Below the pieces are notes generated by a model. That model was not told the DNA's origin, searched no databases, and was given only the letters and a program-made list of their open reading frames with translations. From Xanthomonas campestris pv. badrii (GTDB lineage: Bacteria > Pseudomonadota > Gammaproteobacteria > Xanthomonadales > Xanthomonadaceae): DNA of 64,000 bases. How positions within the stretch are numbered: the stretch's first letter is position 1; each line of letters begins with the position of its first letter. The position numbers and the translations under genes were made by a program. The stretch is taken from NCBI RefSeq assembly GCF_012848175.1, contig NZ_CP051651.1:496001-560000 (forward strand). The letters run 5' to 3'. Of the stretch, positions 8,434 through 17,035 are shown piece by piece.

Positions 8434-8445
8434 GGTAAAGACAAA
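8434..8445. promoter_or_regulatory. Candidate GntR operator upstream of the regulator gene
   Basis: TGGTAAAGACAA matches 10 of 12 positions of the near-palindrome at 12704-12715. It lies 71 bp upstream of the regulator ATG, between pnuC and gntR, as expected for autoregulation. One half-site is degenerate. Confidence 0.4.
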
Positions 8446-8468
8446 TGCACTGGCAAACTGCCCCCGGC

Positions 8469-9044
8469 TCAGTGTGGCGCAGACAGATTCCGGTTCTGTT
8501 GGGCTTTCCAGCTACGCCATCCGTACACGGCCAGCGCCACGAAGCCGGCGTAGAGCAGGGCGGTGGGATACAGCCCCTTGCTGACGAACACGCCCACATA
8601 GATGCAGTCGAGCACGATCCACAGCACCCAGTTGGCGATGCGCTTGCGCGCGGCCCACACGCTGGCGACCAGGCTGAAACTGGCCAGCGCCGCGTCCAGC
8701 CAGGGCAGTGCGGCATCGGTGCGATGGTGCATGTAGCCGCCCAGCGCGGCCGCGAAGGCAGAGCCCATGCACAGCGACAGCCACAGCTCCCGCTGCGGCA
8801 TTGGCACCGGGCAGATGCGTGCCTGTACGCCACTGCTTTGTTGCCACTGCCACCAGCCATAGAGCTGGGTCAGCACGTACACGCCCTGCAGCAGCATGTC
8901 CGAGTAGAGCTTCCACTGGTAGAACAGCCACGCGTACAAGGCCACCGCCACGATGCCCACCGGCCAGCACCAGCGGATGCGTCGCGCGGTCAGCCATACG
9001 CCCAGCAGGTTGATCACGACAGCGATGGATTCGAGCAACGACAT
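8469..9044 (-). CDS. PnuC-like vitamin or nucleoside transporter
   Basis: This 191-residue polytopic inner-membrane protein belongs to the Pnu family (nicotinamide riboside, riboflavin, thiamine or deoxynucleoside facilitators). The ATG at 9044 is preceded by AGG at a suitable distance. About six to seven hydrophobic segments are visible. The diagnostic C-terminal region is present: IANWVLWIVLDCIYVGVF and KGLYPTALLYAGFVALAV correspond to the conserved NWxxWIxxD and KGLYxTAxLY motifs. Pnu transporters depend on intracellular phosphorylation of their substrate, which fits the kinase gene in the same block. Motifs alone do not decide between PnuC and PnuT. A gap of 256 bp separates it from the receptor gene, so it may also have its own promoter. 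Confidence 0.8.
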   Translation of the reverse strand: MSLLESIAVVINLLGVWLTARRIRWCWPVGIVAVALYAWLFYQWKLYSDMLLQGVYVLTQLYGWWQWQQSSGVQARICPVPMPQRELWLSLCMGSAFAAALGGYMHHRTDAALPWLDAALASFSLVASVWAARKRIANWVLWIVLDCIYVGVFVSKGLYPTALLYAGFVALAVYGWRSWKAQQNRNLSAPH

Positions 9045-9245
9045 GCACTGCCTGATGGAAAGTGGAGAGCGGGGGAGAGGTGCAGCACAAGCGCAAAGCC
9101 GTGTTGCAGTCGTAAGTGGATGCTGCGCGATGCCCCGAGTCTGCGTGCGACGGAAACACGCCAGCGCCTTCGCCGCTGAATAAGCTGCTGCTGTCTTCAG
9201 CCGGTGCCTAAAACACACCCGATCACAGGTGACTCGCTTCGGCTC

Positions 9246-9269
9246 CCTTCCCCCGCGTGCGGGGGAAGG
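9246..9269. terminator. Perfect 11-bp stem hairpin behind the TonB receptor gene
   Basis: CCTTCCCCCGC and GCGGGGGAAGG are separated by two bases, 32 bp after the receptor stop on the minus strand. The following CCCGAAGGGCGGATGGGG is a familiar Xanthomonas intergenic sequence. It could act as a terminator or mRNA end protector, or be a dispersed repeat. Confidence 0.5.
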
Positions 9270-9300
9270 TGCCCGAAGGGCGGATGGGGGGCAGCAGACC

Positions 9301-11502
9301 TCAAAAATCCACCTGCACCGTCAGGCGTGCGGTACGTGGCGCGCCCGGGAACAGGTACGCATCGCCCTGGTATTCGCCCGAATCGCGCCAGTAGCGCTTG
9401 TCGAACAGGTTGTCCACGTTCAACCGCCAGGTGGTCGCCCGGCCGCCGACGGTGGTGGCGTAGCGCGCGCCCAGATTGGCCACGGTATAGGCCGGTACGC
9501 TGGCGTTGCCGAGCCGGTCGGCGAACTTGCGCCCGCTGTACTGCACGCCTGCCAGCACCGCCAGGCCGTCGACGCCGGGCACGCTGTAGTCGGCCTGCAG
9601 GCTGGCGCGCAGTTTGGGCACGTTGATGGCCTGGTGGCCTTCGTAGTCGGGGATGTCGGTGTCTTCGGCGCGCGCGCGAATGGCCGCGACGCTGGCGAAC
9701 AGGCGCAGCTGTTCGGTTGCCGCGCCATCGGCGGACAACTCCAGCCCACGGTTGTGCAGGCGGCCTTGCTGCACGAACAACAGGCCACCGTCGGCCTGCG
9801 GCTGGGTGAATTGATAGGCCTGGCGGATATCGAACAGCGCCGCGCCCAGGCGCAGGCCCTGCAGCGCGAGCTTGGCGCCGGTTTCCAGCTGGTAGGCATT
9901 GGTGGGGGGCAGGATGTCATCGGCGTTGTCGGCAAACCAGGGCGCGGTGCCACCGGCGGCCAGGCTCTTGGCGTAGCTGGCATACAGCGACACGTTCTGT
10001 TGCGGCTTGAACAGCAGTGCGGCCTGCGGCAAGACGGCGTCCTTGCGCGTGCGTCGCTCCAGCACGCCGTCGCGGTCGAAGGCGCGCTCGTCCAGACGCA
10101 CCGCGCGTGCGCCCAGCGACAGCTCCCACTGCGCTCCCAGCCCGATGCGGTCGGCCAGCACCAGCGCGCGCTGGCGGCTATCCAGGCGGCGCTGCTTGGG
10201 GTCTAGCGCCACATCGGTCTGCGCAAACACGTCCGGGTCGCGATCGAGGCGGCCGCTGCCGACGAATTCGTTGACCGAGCCAAAGCGGTCGATGGTGCGG
10301 CGCAGCCAGTCGCCGCCGATGCTCAGGTGATGCTCCAGCGCGCCGGTGACCACGTGGCCTTCCAGCGTGGCGCGCAGCTGATCGTGCACGCGGGTGTCGT
10401 CGGGGCTGCGATAGTCGTAGATGTCGTACTCGCCTTGTGCGCTGAAGACGTTCGGCGTGGCGATGTCGGCGCAACTGGCGGCGCCATAGCAGCCCCAGGC
10501 GAACGCGGAGAAATCGTTGATCACCGAACGGCTGCGCGATGCCTCGGCGGTGGCGCGCCAATCCTCGTTGAACTGGTAGGCATAGCGCAGTTGCGCGTTG
10601 AGCGAGTCCATTTCCACCGGACGTGCCCACGGCTGGTAGCCGAGCAGGCGGCGCACATCGATGTCGCGTGGCACCTGCGTGCCGCCCAGCAGCTGGTAGC
10701 CGGGCACCGAGCGTTGCTGACGATGCTGGTATTCCACGTCCAGCTGCAGCAGCGATTGCGCGGTGATCTTCCAGTCGCCGGCCAGCGACAGGAAATTGCG
10801 GTAGCCATCGGCATGATCGACATAGCTGTCGATCTCTTCGCGCGCGGCATTCACGCGCAGTCCCAGCGTGCGCTCGGCACCGAACCAGTCGCCCAGATCG
10901 GCGGCGATGTAGCGCGAGCCCTGCTCGTCGGTGCCCAGGGTCACGCTGCGCACGTGCTCTGGCCGCTTGGTGCGGTAGTCGATCAGCCCGGCCGGTTCGT
11001 TGACGCCCGATTGCAGCCCGGCCAGGCCTTTGAGGATCTGCACCTGCTGCTTGTTTTCCAGCGCAATCGACTGCTCGCCCACTGCGCTCAGCCCGTTGAT
11101 GCGGTAGCTGTTGGCGGCATTGAGCGAATAGCCGCGCACCACGAAGTTTTCGTAATAGCCGATCGGCGCATACGCATCGCCGGCCGAGGCATCGGCACGC
11201 AGCACCTCGCTGAGCACGCGCGCCTGGCGATCGAGCAGTTGCCCGCGTTCGATCACGGCGATCGAGGCGGGCGCATCGAGCAGGCCGGTGGCGCCGAAAC
11301 CGCCCAGTGCGGTGGCGGTGTCGCCGTGTTCGCCGCGCACAGTCACCGCGTCCAGTTCCACCGCGTCGGCCTCGGGGCGTTGCTGTGCCAGCGCCGGCGC
11401 GGCCAGGCAGAGCGTCAGTGCGAGCGTGAGCGGGCAGCGGGAGAGCAGGGTGGGGCGCAATGCAGGCATGCGAAAGACTCGAGAGAAGAAGAAAGCACTC
11501 AT
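9301..11502 (-). CDS. TonB-dependent outer-membrane receptor
   Basis: This is a 733-residue active-transport gate of the outer membrane. The ATG at 11502 overlaps the TGA of the kinase gene (ATGA), so the two are translationally coupled. An alternative ATG at 11469 (MPALRP) starts just before the signal peptide, which ends at PALAQQ. The plug domain follows (about residues 50-170), with DAPASIAVIERGQLLDRQA, NFVVRGYSL and the typical QVQILKGLAGLQSG. A 22-strand barrel follows and closes with NVDNLFDKRYW and a terminal aromatic (VQVDF). The plug resembles siderophore-type receptors. The linkage to a kinase and a PnuC-like permease suggests a vitamin-like substrate instead. TonB energises it; the TonB gene is not in the window. 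Confidence 0.88.
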   Translation of the reverse strand: MSAFFFSRVFRMPALRPTLLSRCPLTLALTLCLAAPALAQQRPEADAVELDAVTVRGEHGDTATALGGFGATGLLDAPASIAVIERGQLLDRQARVLSEVLRADASAGDAYAPIGYYENFVVRGYSLNAANSYRINGLSAVGEQSIALENKQQVQILKGLAGLQSGVNEPAGLIDYRTKRPEHVRSVTLGTDEQGSRYIAADLGDWFGAERTLGLRVNAAREEIDSYVDHADGYRNFLSLAGDWKITAQSLLQLDVEYQHRQQRSVPGYQLLGGTQVPRDIDVRRLLGYQPWARPVEMDSLNAQLRYAYQFNEDWRATAEASRSRSVINDFSAFAWGCYGAASCADIATPNVFSAQGEYDIYDYRSPDDTRVHDQLRATLEGHVVTGALEHHLSIGGDWLRRTIDRFGSVNEFVGSGRLDRDPDVFAQTDVALDPKQRRLDSRQRALVLADRIGLGAQWELSLGARAVRLDERAFDRDGVLERRTRKDAVLPQAALLFKPQQNVSLYASYAKSLAAGGTAPWFADNADDILPPTNAYQLETGAKLALQGLRLGAALFDIRQAYQFTQPQADGGLLFVQQGRLHNRGLELSADGAATEQLRLFASVAAIRARAEDTDIPDYEGHQAINVPKLRASLQADYSVPGVDGLAVLAGVQYSGRKFADRLGNASVPAYTVANLGARYATTVGGRATTWRLNVDNLFDKRYWRDSGEYQGDAYLFPGAPRTARLTVQVDF

Positions 11503-12659
11503 GGCGAGCGGCGCGCACGCGCGTGCAGATGCGCGAGCAGGTCCTGGCCATCGGCGCTGGCGAACCAGTCCGCATGGCCGAGCAGGTACCGGTGATAGGC
11601 GATATCCACGTTGTCGGGCGAACGCGTGATGCCGGCGAAGTATTCGATCTCGCTCAGCGCAAAATCCGCATGCACGATCGGCAACAGCGCCGCCAGGCAG
11701 CGCAGCTGCGCACCCGTCAACGGGCGGTGCAGGGCGTACCCGTCGAGCAAGGCATCGAGCTGGGCGAGCTCGGGCCGCGCGCGCGCGCCGGCATCCAGCT
11801 GCAGCCAGGGCACCAGGTTGCGTTCGATGGCGGTGGCCAGATCGAACAGCGCGCTGCTGCAGTCGCTGAGGCCGAAATCGAAGATCGCGCTGACTGCGGC
11901 GTGGCCGTCGGCGTCGGTGGTCCACAGCAGGTTGGACGCATGCCAGTCGCCGTGCGTCCACAGCGGCGGCATCGCACCCGGCGCAGACAGCAGCGGCCAG
12001 GCCTTGGCATGCCAGGGCAGCAGATGGGTGGCCAGGTCGCGTTGCCAGGCAAAGCGCTGCAGGGCCGCTGCCAGGTGCGGCCGCGTCGGCAGCGTGCGCT
12101 GTAGCGCCAGCAGTGGCTCGGCCTGCGCGAACAGCTGCAGGTTGGCGACCAGCACGCTGGTGGAACGTGGCGGCGCATCGAAGCCCTGCGCCGCGCGGTG
12201 CAGCTGTGCCAGCGCCACGCCCGCCGCCTGCGCATGGGCGCGGTCGGCGAATGGCGTCCACGACAAGGCGTCGCGGTACAGGTCCTGGCCGGCACCGACG
12301 CGTTGCACCTCATAGACCCATTGGTCCTGCGCCAGCGCAGTCTGGCCGCCGGCCGCATGCAACACCTCCGCCACCGGTGCGCCGGCCCAGCGCAGATGCG
12401 CCATGAAGCTGTGTTCCTCACGCAAGGCCGCGGCACTGCGCACGCTGCAATGGTGGCGCTTGACGATCACCGGCCCGGCCGCGGTCTGCACGCAGGCCGC
12501 GGCGGAAAACGGACGCGCGCTATGCCAGCGCACCACCTCGCCACCACCGATGCCGGCGAACCGCTGCAGCACGCGCTGGATCTCGTCCACGGTCAGGGCA
12601 GGCCAGTCCGGCAGCGCCAGCTCCAGGCTCATGCCGTGGACCTGATGGGTGGCACTCAT
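11499..12659 (-). CDS. APH-fold small-molecule phosphotransferase
   Basis: This 386-residue kinase of the aminoglycoside phosphotransferase / choline kinase superfamily would phosphorylate a hydroxyl on a small molecule. The nucleotide-anchoring Lys is probably in PVIVKRHH (about residues 64-70). The catalytic loop is THGDWHASNLLW with Asp238 and Asn243. The metal-binding Asp261 lies in IFDFGLSDCSSALFDLA. The start is the ATG at 12659; a later ATG at 12632 (MSLELALP) is possible. It is the first gene of the receptor operon, with a candidate operator 45 bp upstream. Relatives with this fold include thiamine kinase (ThiK) and homoserine kinase II. With a PnuC-like carrier, metabolic trapping of an imported vitamin or nucleoside is the best inference. 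Confidence 0.75.
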   Translation of the reverse strand: MSATHQVHGMSLELALPDWPALTVDEIQRVLQRFAGIGGGEVVRWHSARPFSAAACVQTAAGPVIVKRHHCSVRSAAALREEHSFMAHLRWAGAPVAEVLHAAGGQTALAQDQWVYEVQRVGAGQDLYRDALSWTPFADRAHAQAAGVALAQLHRAAQGFDAPPRSTSVLVANLQLFAQAEPLLALQRTLPTRPHLAAALQRFAWQRDLATHLLPWHAKAWPLLSAPGAMPPLWTHGDWHASNLLWTTDADGHAAVSAIFDFGLSDCSSALFDLATAIERNLVPWLQLDAGARARPELAQLDALLDGYALHRPLTGAQLRCLAALLPIVHADFALSEIEYFAGITRSPDNVDIAYHRYLLGHADWFASADGQDLLAHLHARARRSP

Positions 12660-13121
12660 CGGGCACCCCACGGCGCGCACGCGCTCGCGGTGGGAATTGC
12701 GAGTGGTATAGACCAGCTGGATGGAGGCGTATGAGCCGGACCGGGACGCAGGCCGGTGAAACGAAGGACGGCGCTGCCGGGCCGTCGTTGCCGCGCTGGC
12801 CGCATCAGGCCGCCGCGAGGCAAAAGGTGAAAAGGCAGCGGCAAACCACGCGGTTGCTGGCTGTCATCACTGGAATCGAGTGTGGGGTTGCGCCGCGAAC
12901 GGCACCGACGCAGGCCGCTAGCCACTGTCGGGCGCGCAGTATGCCCGCTGCCGATGCCGTCCGCCATGTCGGCGTGCTGTTTGCGCAAGCAGCCAGGCGC
13001 TGGCTTTGACGCTGCGTGCGGTCGTCAAGCTGACGCGGTGGTGGCTGGAGCGATGCGTTGTCGTGCCATGTCAGGGCTATGCGGATGGCGCGGCGACGCC
13101 TCGCCACCGGATAATGCGCCG
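12660..13121. other. Gene-free region between the kinase operon and a glycosyltransferase gene
   Basis: These 462 bp separate divergent genes. The part near the kinase holds the near-palindrome at 12704-12715. I searched by eye for a thiamine (THI-box) or cobalamin riboswitch on the minus strand and saw neither. The rest shows no convincing gene, RNA or repeat. Confidence 0.6.
12704..12715. promoter_or_regulatory. Candidate GntR/HutC operator of the kinase-receptor operon
   Basis: TGGTATAGACCA agrees with its own reverse complement at 10 of 12 positions. It resembles HutC-type operators of the TGGTCTAGACCA form. It lies 45 bp upstream of the kinase ATG, where a repressor would block transcription, and recurs in degenerate form before the regulator gene. 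Confidence 0.55.
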
Positions 13122-13961
13122 ATGACCCCTGTCCAGATCGCCGCTGTCGTTGTCACCTATCAGAGCAGCAGCACCATCGATGCCTGCCTGTCGCGGCTAC
13201 GTGCGGCCGAGGGCATCGGCGAAATCCGCGTGGTCGACAACGCCTCCAGCGACGACACCCTGGCCGTGGTGCAGCGGCATGCCCTGGCCGATGCGCGCGT
13301 GCATTTCATCGCCAATCCGGACAACCCCGGCTTTGCCACCGCCTGCAACCAGGGCGCGCGCGATTCGCACGCCCCGTGGCTGGTCTTCATCAACCCGGAC
13401 CTGATGGTCGAGACCGACACGCTGGTGCAGTTGTGCGCCCGTGCCGGCGGACACGCCGCGGTGCTGCTGGGGGTGGAACAGGTGGACGAACAGGGCCGGC
13501 CGGATGCGGCCGTGCGACGGCGCGACCCCGACTTTGCGGCGATGCTGCGTGCGCCGCGTGCCGCCGCCCAACTGGCGGTGCCGGCCGACCCGTCCACGGC
13601 ATTGCAGCGGGTGGATGCCATTTCCGGTGCGTTGATGCTGATGCAGCGCAGCCTGTTCGACCGGCTGGATGGCTGGGATGGCCACTACCGGCTGCATGCC
13701 GAGGATCTGGACCTGTGCCGGCGCGCGCGCCAGGCCGGTGCGCTGGTCGCGGTGGCCAATGATCTACAGGTGGTGCATGTGCGTGGCGTGTCCAGCCGCG
13801 CGCGGCCGTTCTTCGTGGAATGGCACAAGCATCGCGGCCTGTGGCGGTATTTCTGCAAGTTCGAGGCAGGCCGGCGCGGTCTGCCGACCCGGGTGGGCGT
13901 CTGGCTGGCGATCTGGACCCACGCAGCCGTCCAGGTGCCCAGATTGTTGCGTTCGAAATGA
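13122..13961 (+). CDS. Family 2 glycosyltransferase (rhamnosyltransferase-like)
   Basis: This 279-residue GT-A enzyme would transfer a sugar from an NDP donor to a glycan or lipid acceptor. The ATG at 13122 starts just before the first strand (IAAVVVTYQSSSTIDACL). The pattern VVDNASSDDTL and the donor and metal site FINPDLMVE (about residues 85-95) are typical. The later DAISGALMLMQRSLFDRLDGWDGHYRLHAEDLDLCRRARQAG region has the acceptor and catalytic acids in the order known from WbbL-like rhamnosyltransferases, followed by a His-rich VVHVRGVSS. No membrane span is seen. It stands alone, 130 bp before the polysaccharide unit, and may or may not belong to it. Confidence 0.82.
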   Translation: MTPVQIAAVVVTYQSSSTIDACLSRLRAAEGIGEIRVVDNASSDDTLAVVQRHALADARVHFIANPDNPGFATACNQGARDSHAPWLVFINPDLMVETDTLVQLCARAGGHAAVLLGVEQVDEQGRPDAAVRRRDPDFAAMLRAPRAAAQLAVPADPSTALQRVDAISGALMLMQRSLFDRLDGWDGHYRLHAEDLDLCRRARQAGALVAVANDLQVVHVRGVSSRARPFFVEWHKHRGLWRYFCKFEAGRRGLPTRVGVWLAIWTHAAVQVPRLLRSK

Positions 13962-14091
13962 TGCTCCGCGCGTTAAATTGGTGATAAATCCGTGATGGGG
14001 AAGCGTTCGCAACTGTGATACGTTGCGCGACGAAGTGTGACCTAACCCGTGCTTCCTGTCCCTAACGGGTCCCCCACCAGGAATCGTACAA

Positions 14092-15117
14092 ATGTCTTCA
14101 AAGAACGACCCGCGCTCGCGGGTACGTCAGTCGTGCCTCGCCTGTCTGCAGTCCAGCTCGGTTGTCTTCACGACCGGCTTGCGTCGTCCATCTCGCCGCC
14201 TGCCACTGGCCGTGGTGGCTGCCCTTGCCCTGGGCTGTGCGCTGCCGGGTGCTGCCATGGCCGGTGCCTGGACCCAACCGCAAGGCGACACGCTGGTGAT
14301 CGTCAAGGCGCTGCATAGCGATGGCCGCGGATGGTTCGACGACAGTCATCACCGCACCACCTTTGGCGATGGGCAGCAATTCGATGGCAACGGGCGCAGT
14401 CGCCAGGACCAGCTCAACGTGTATGTCGAGCATGGGCTGACCGAGCGACTCAGCTTCATCGGCAACTTCTATTTCACCAATGTGGGTTTCAGCAACCACG
14501 ATGCCCTCAGCGGGCGGCAAAAGACCTCCACGACCGGCTTTGCCGATCAGGAAGTCGGCCTGCGGTATGCATTGCCAAGCGGGCAGAACGAGCTTTGGCG
14601 CAGTTCGGTGCAGGCGCTGGTCAGCATTCCCGCCTATGGCCGCAGCAAGACGTTCCATCCAGACAATCCCGACGCCAATTCCGAGCCTGCGCTTGGACTG
14701 GGCGACTATGGGCTGGAGCTGCGCTACAGCCGCGGCCGTGGCTATACGCTGGGTGGTCGCAATGGCTATGTCGACCTGGGCGGCGCAGTGCGCCTGCGCG
14801 GCAGTGCGGCATCGGACGAAGTGCGGGTGGATGCGTCCGCGGGCTTGAGCCTGACCCCGCGCTGGTTGCTACTGGGCGAACTCAACGTGATCCAGGGTCT
14901 GGGTAACGGGCGCAATAATTTCGACGTCCCTGGTTCTGCTGGCGGCATCGGCTTCGTCGCCACCGGCACCAACTACGACCTCACCAAGCTGCAGTTGTCC
15001 ACGCTGTACACCGCGCCGGGCGGCAGCCAGTGGCAGCTGGGGTATCAGCAGCCGGTGATGGGCCGCAATACCGGTGCCGCAGGCGGGCCCTTCGTGGCCG
15101 CCTGGTGGCGTTTCTAA
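14092..15117 (+). CDS. Outer-membrane beta-barrel-like protein of a putative exopolysaccharide unit
   Basis: This is a 341-residue exported protein. A long basic N-terminus precedes a signal peptide (LPLAVVAALALGCALPGAAMAG, cleaved near residue 57). The mature part alternates hydrophobic and polar residues in many amphipathic strands (LNVYVEHGLTERLSFIGNFYF, LQLSTLYTAPGG) and ends in an aromatic (VAAWWRF), as barrel proteins do. The next gene starts 10 bp downstream and is a membrane glycan synthase, so export of the polymer is the likely role. The layout resembles the xagABC biofilm cluster described in X. campestris, but I cannot confirm orthology from sequence alone. If the annotated start is too early, the ATG at 14257 (MAGAW) would leave no signal, so the long form is preferred. 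Confidence 0.65.
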   Translation: MSSKNDPRSRVRQSCLACLQSSSVVFTTGLRRPSRRLPLAVVAALALGCALPGAAMAGAWTQPQGDTLVIVKALHSDGRGWFDDSHHRTTFGDGQQFDGNGRSRQDQLNVYVEHGLTERLSFIGNFYFTNVGFSNHDALSGRQKTSTTGFADQEVGLRYALPSGQNELWRSSVQALVSIPAYGRSKTFHPDNPDANSEPALGLGDYGLELRYSRGRGYTLGGRNGYVDLGGAVRLRGSAASDEVRVDASAGLSLTPRWLLLGELNVIQGLGNGRNNFDVPGSAGGIGFVATGTNYDLTKLQLSTLYTAPGGSQWQLGYQQPVMGRNTGAAGGPFVAAWWRF

Positions 15118-15127
15118 GGGGCCGCAC

Positions 15128-17035
15128 ATGACGGTCACCTGCGAAACGCAAGCGCTGGGACGGGCGCCGGACATCGGCCGCGAACGCGGGCTGCTGGGTC
15201 GTGCGCTGGTCTCGGCAGGCGTCATCACCGACGAGCAGCTGCGGGCGGCGCTGGCGCTGCAGCAGCGCTGGAATTCGCGCCTGGGCGATGTGATCCTGGC
15301 CCAGCGCGGCGTGCCGGCGCAGCGCTTCTACGCCATCGTGGCGGCGCACTTCGGGCTGGAATTCATCGACCTGGTACAGCAGCCGCCGGATCCGGCGCTG
15401 CTGGTTCCCGGCGATCTGGACCGCTATGCGCAACGCCTGCTGCTGCCGTGGCGGCGCGAGGACGGCGTGCTGGTGCTGGCAGTGGCCGACCCGGACCCGG
15501 CGCTGTTCGCCTGGGCGCGCGCGCACTACGGCGAGGAGGTGCGCTTTGTCGGCACCGCCAAGTTCGACATCATCTGGAGCCTGCAGCGCTATGCCGACGA
15601 GCAGCTCACCGACAACGCGTTGAACCTGCTCGCGGCGCACGCGCCGACGTACTCGGCACGCCAGGTCATCACGCGTGGGCAGAAGTTCGCGTTGTGGGCG
15701 CTGGCGGCGGCGATGCTGGTGACGTTGGTGCTGTTCCCGGTGCCGGCCTTGATCGCCGTCAATGTGTTGGTGGCGCTGGGCTTTCTGGCCACCTTCGGGT
15801 TGAAGCTGCTGCTGGTGTGGTTCGGCTCGCGCCATCGCATCGACATCAAGGTCACCGAAGACGAAGTGGCCGCGCTGCGCGACGACGACCTGCCGGTCTA
15901 TACCGTGCTGGTGCCGATGTACAAGGAGCCGGAGGTGTTGCCGATCCTGGCCAACGCGCTGCGCAAGCTTGATTACCCGATCAGCAAGCTCGACGTGAAG
16001 CTGGTACTGGAAGCCGACGACGTCGAGACCATCGAAGCGGCCAAGAAACTCGGCCTGGAAGCGTTCTTCGAAATCATCCGGGTGCCGCCGTCGCAGCCCA
16101 AGACCAAGCCCAAGGCCTGCAACTACGCACTGCATTTTGCGCGTGGCCAGCTGCTCACCATCTACGACGCCGAAGACAAGCCCGAGCCGGATCAGCTCAA
16201 GCGCGTGGTGGCCGCGTTCCGCAAGGCCGAAAAGGATGTGGCCTGCATCCAGGCGCGGCTAAACTACTACAACGCCGACGAAAACTGGCTGACGCGGATG
16301 TTCACGCTGGAGTACACGCTCTGGTTCGACTTCTATCTGCCGGCGCTGGAATACCTGCGCATCCCGATTCCGCTGGGCGGCACCTCCAACCACTTCCGGC
16401 TGGATGTACTGCGGCAGGTGCGCGCTTGGGACCCGTACAACGTCACCGAAGACGCCGACCTGGGCGTGCGACTGATCCAGAACGGCTACCGCGTCAATGT
16501 GGTCAATTCCACCACCTTCGAAGAAGCCAATGTCAGCATTCCCAACTGGATCCGGCAGCGCTCGCGCTGGCTCAAGGGCTACATGCAGACCTGGCTGGTG
16601 CATATGCGCGACCCGGTGCATCTGTATCGCAGTACCGGGTTCAAGGGGTTCTGGGGGTTTCAGTTCTTCATCGGCGGCAATTTCTTCATCGCACTGGGCG
16701 TGCCGGTGATGTGGGCGTTGTGCCTGATCAGCATCGTGAGCGGTGCGCGTTTCTTCGATGCGATCTTCCCGCCGTGGCTGGCAGCGGTGTCGCTGGTCAA
16801 TCTGCTGCTGGCCAATGCGTTCTTCATCTACATCACGCTGGTGGCCGCGTTCAAACGCGACTACTTCAAGCTGGCGCCGTATGCGCTGACGGTGCCGTTG
16901 TACTGGGTGCTGCAATCGATCGCCGGCTACAAGGGGCTCTGGCAGCTGATCCACAATCCGTTCTATTGGGAGAAGACCACGCATGGCATCAGCAAGCATT
17001 CGGAAAACGAGCGCCGCGCCGCACTCGAAGAGTGA
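15128..17035 (+). CDS. Processive family 2 glycan synthase with N-terminal MshEN-like domain
   Basis: This is a 635-residue inner-membrane polysaccharide synthase. Residues about 20-140 read like an MshEN domain, a c-di-GMP binding fold known from MshE and NfrB: LLGRALVSAGVITDEQL, a Gln/Arg segment, then LGDVILAQRGV. Two membrane spans (about 190-235) precede the catalytic domain. This shows VYTVLVPMYKEPEV, LEADDVETIEAA, YDAEDKPEPDQL (about 345-356), VTEDADLGVRLIQNGY (about 438-453) and the processive motif RQRSRWLKGY (about 475-484). Three further spans follow. The ATG at 15128 lies 10 bp after the barrel gene. In NfrB the sensor is C-terminal; here it is N-terminal. Polymer identity is unknown. 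Confidence 0.82.
   Translation: MTVTCETQALGRAPDIGRERGLLGRALVSAGVITDEQLRAALALQQRWNSRLGDVILAQRGVPAQRFYAIVAAHFGLEFIDLVQQPPDPALLVPGDLDRYAQRLLLPWRREDGVLVLAVADPDPALFAWARAHYGEEVRFVGTAKFDIIWSLQRYADEQLTDNALNLLAAHAPTYSARQVITRGQKFALWALAAAMLVTLVLFPVPALIAVNVLVALGFLATFGLKLLLVWFGSRHRIDIKVTEDEVAALRDDDLPVYTVLVPMYKEPEVLPILANALRKLDYPISKLDVKLVLEADDVETIEAAKKLGLEAFFEIIRVPPSQPKTKPKACNYALHFARGQLLTIYDAEDKPEPDQLKRVVAAFRKAEKDVACIQARLNYYNADENWLTRMFTLEYTLWFDFYLPALEYLRIPIPLGGTSNHFRLDVLRQVRAWDPYNVTEDADLGVRLIQNGYRVNVVNSTTFEEANVSIPNWIRQRSRWLKGYMQTWLVHMRDPVHLYRSTGFKGFWGFQFFIGGNFFIALGVPVMWALCLISIVSGARFFDAIFPPWLAAVSLVNLLLANAFFIYITLVAAFKRDYFKLAPYALTVPLYWVLQSIAGYKGLWQLIHNPFYWEKTTHGISKHSENERRAALEE

Noticed and set aside
7002..8438. 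478-codon plus-strand frame running from the transposase gene across the gntR gene
   Set aside because: It crosses the end of the insertion sequence and is antisense to the regulator. The translation is low complexity without motifs.
12660..13121. Possible thiamine or cobalamin riboswitch upstream of the kinase-receptor operon
   Set aside because: Neither the THI-box CTGAGA / ACCTGA pattern nor a clear B12 box was found on the minus strand. The GntR-type palindrome is a better explanation of control.
14005..14060. c-di-GMP riboswitch upstream of the polysaccharide unit
   Set aside because: No GEMM-type core could be aligned by eye. The region is too short and lacks the conserved elements.
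13962..14091. Clp (CRP-like) binding site before the polysaccharide unit
   Set aside because: Two TGTGA half-sites are present (around 14015 and 14036), but neither has a TCACA-like partner at six-base spacing. This is not enough to call a site.
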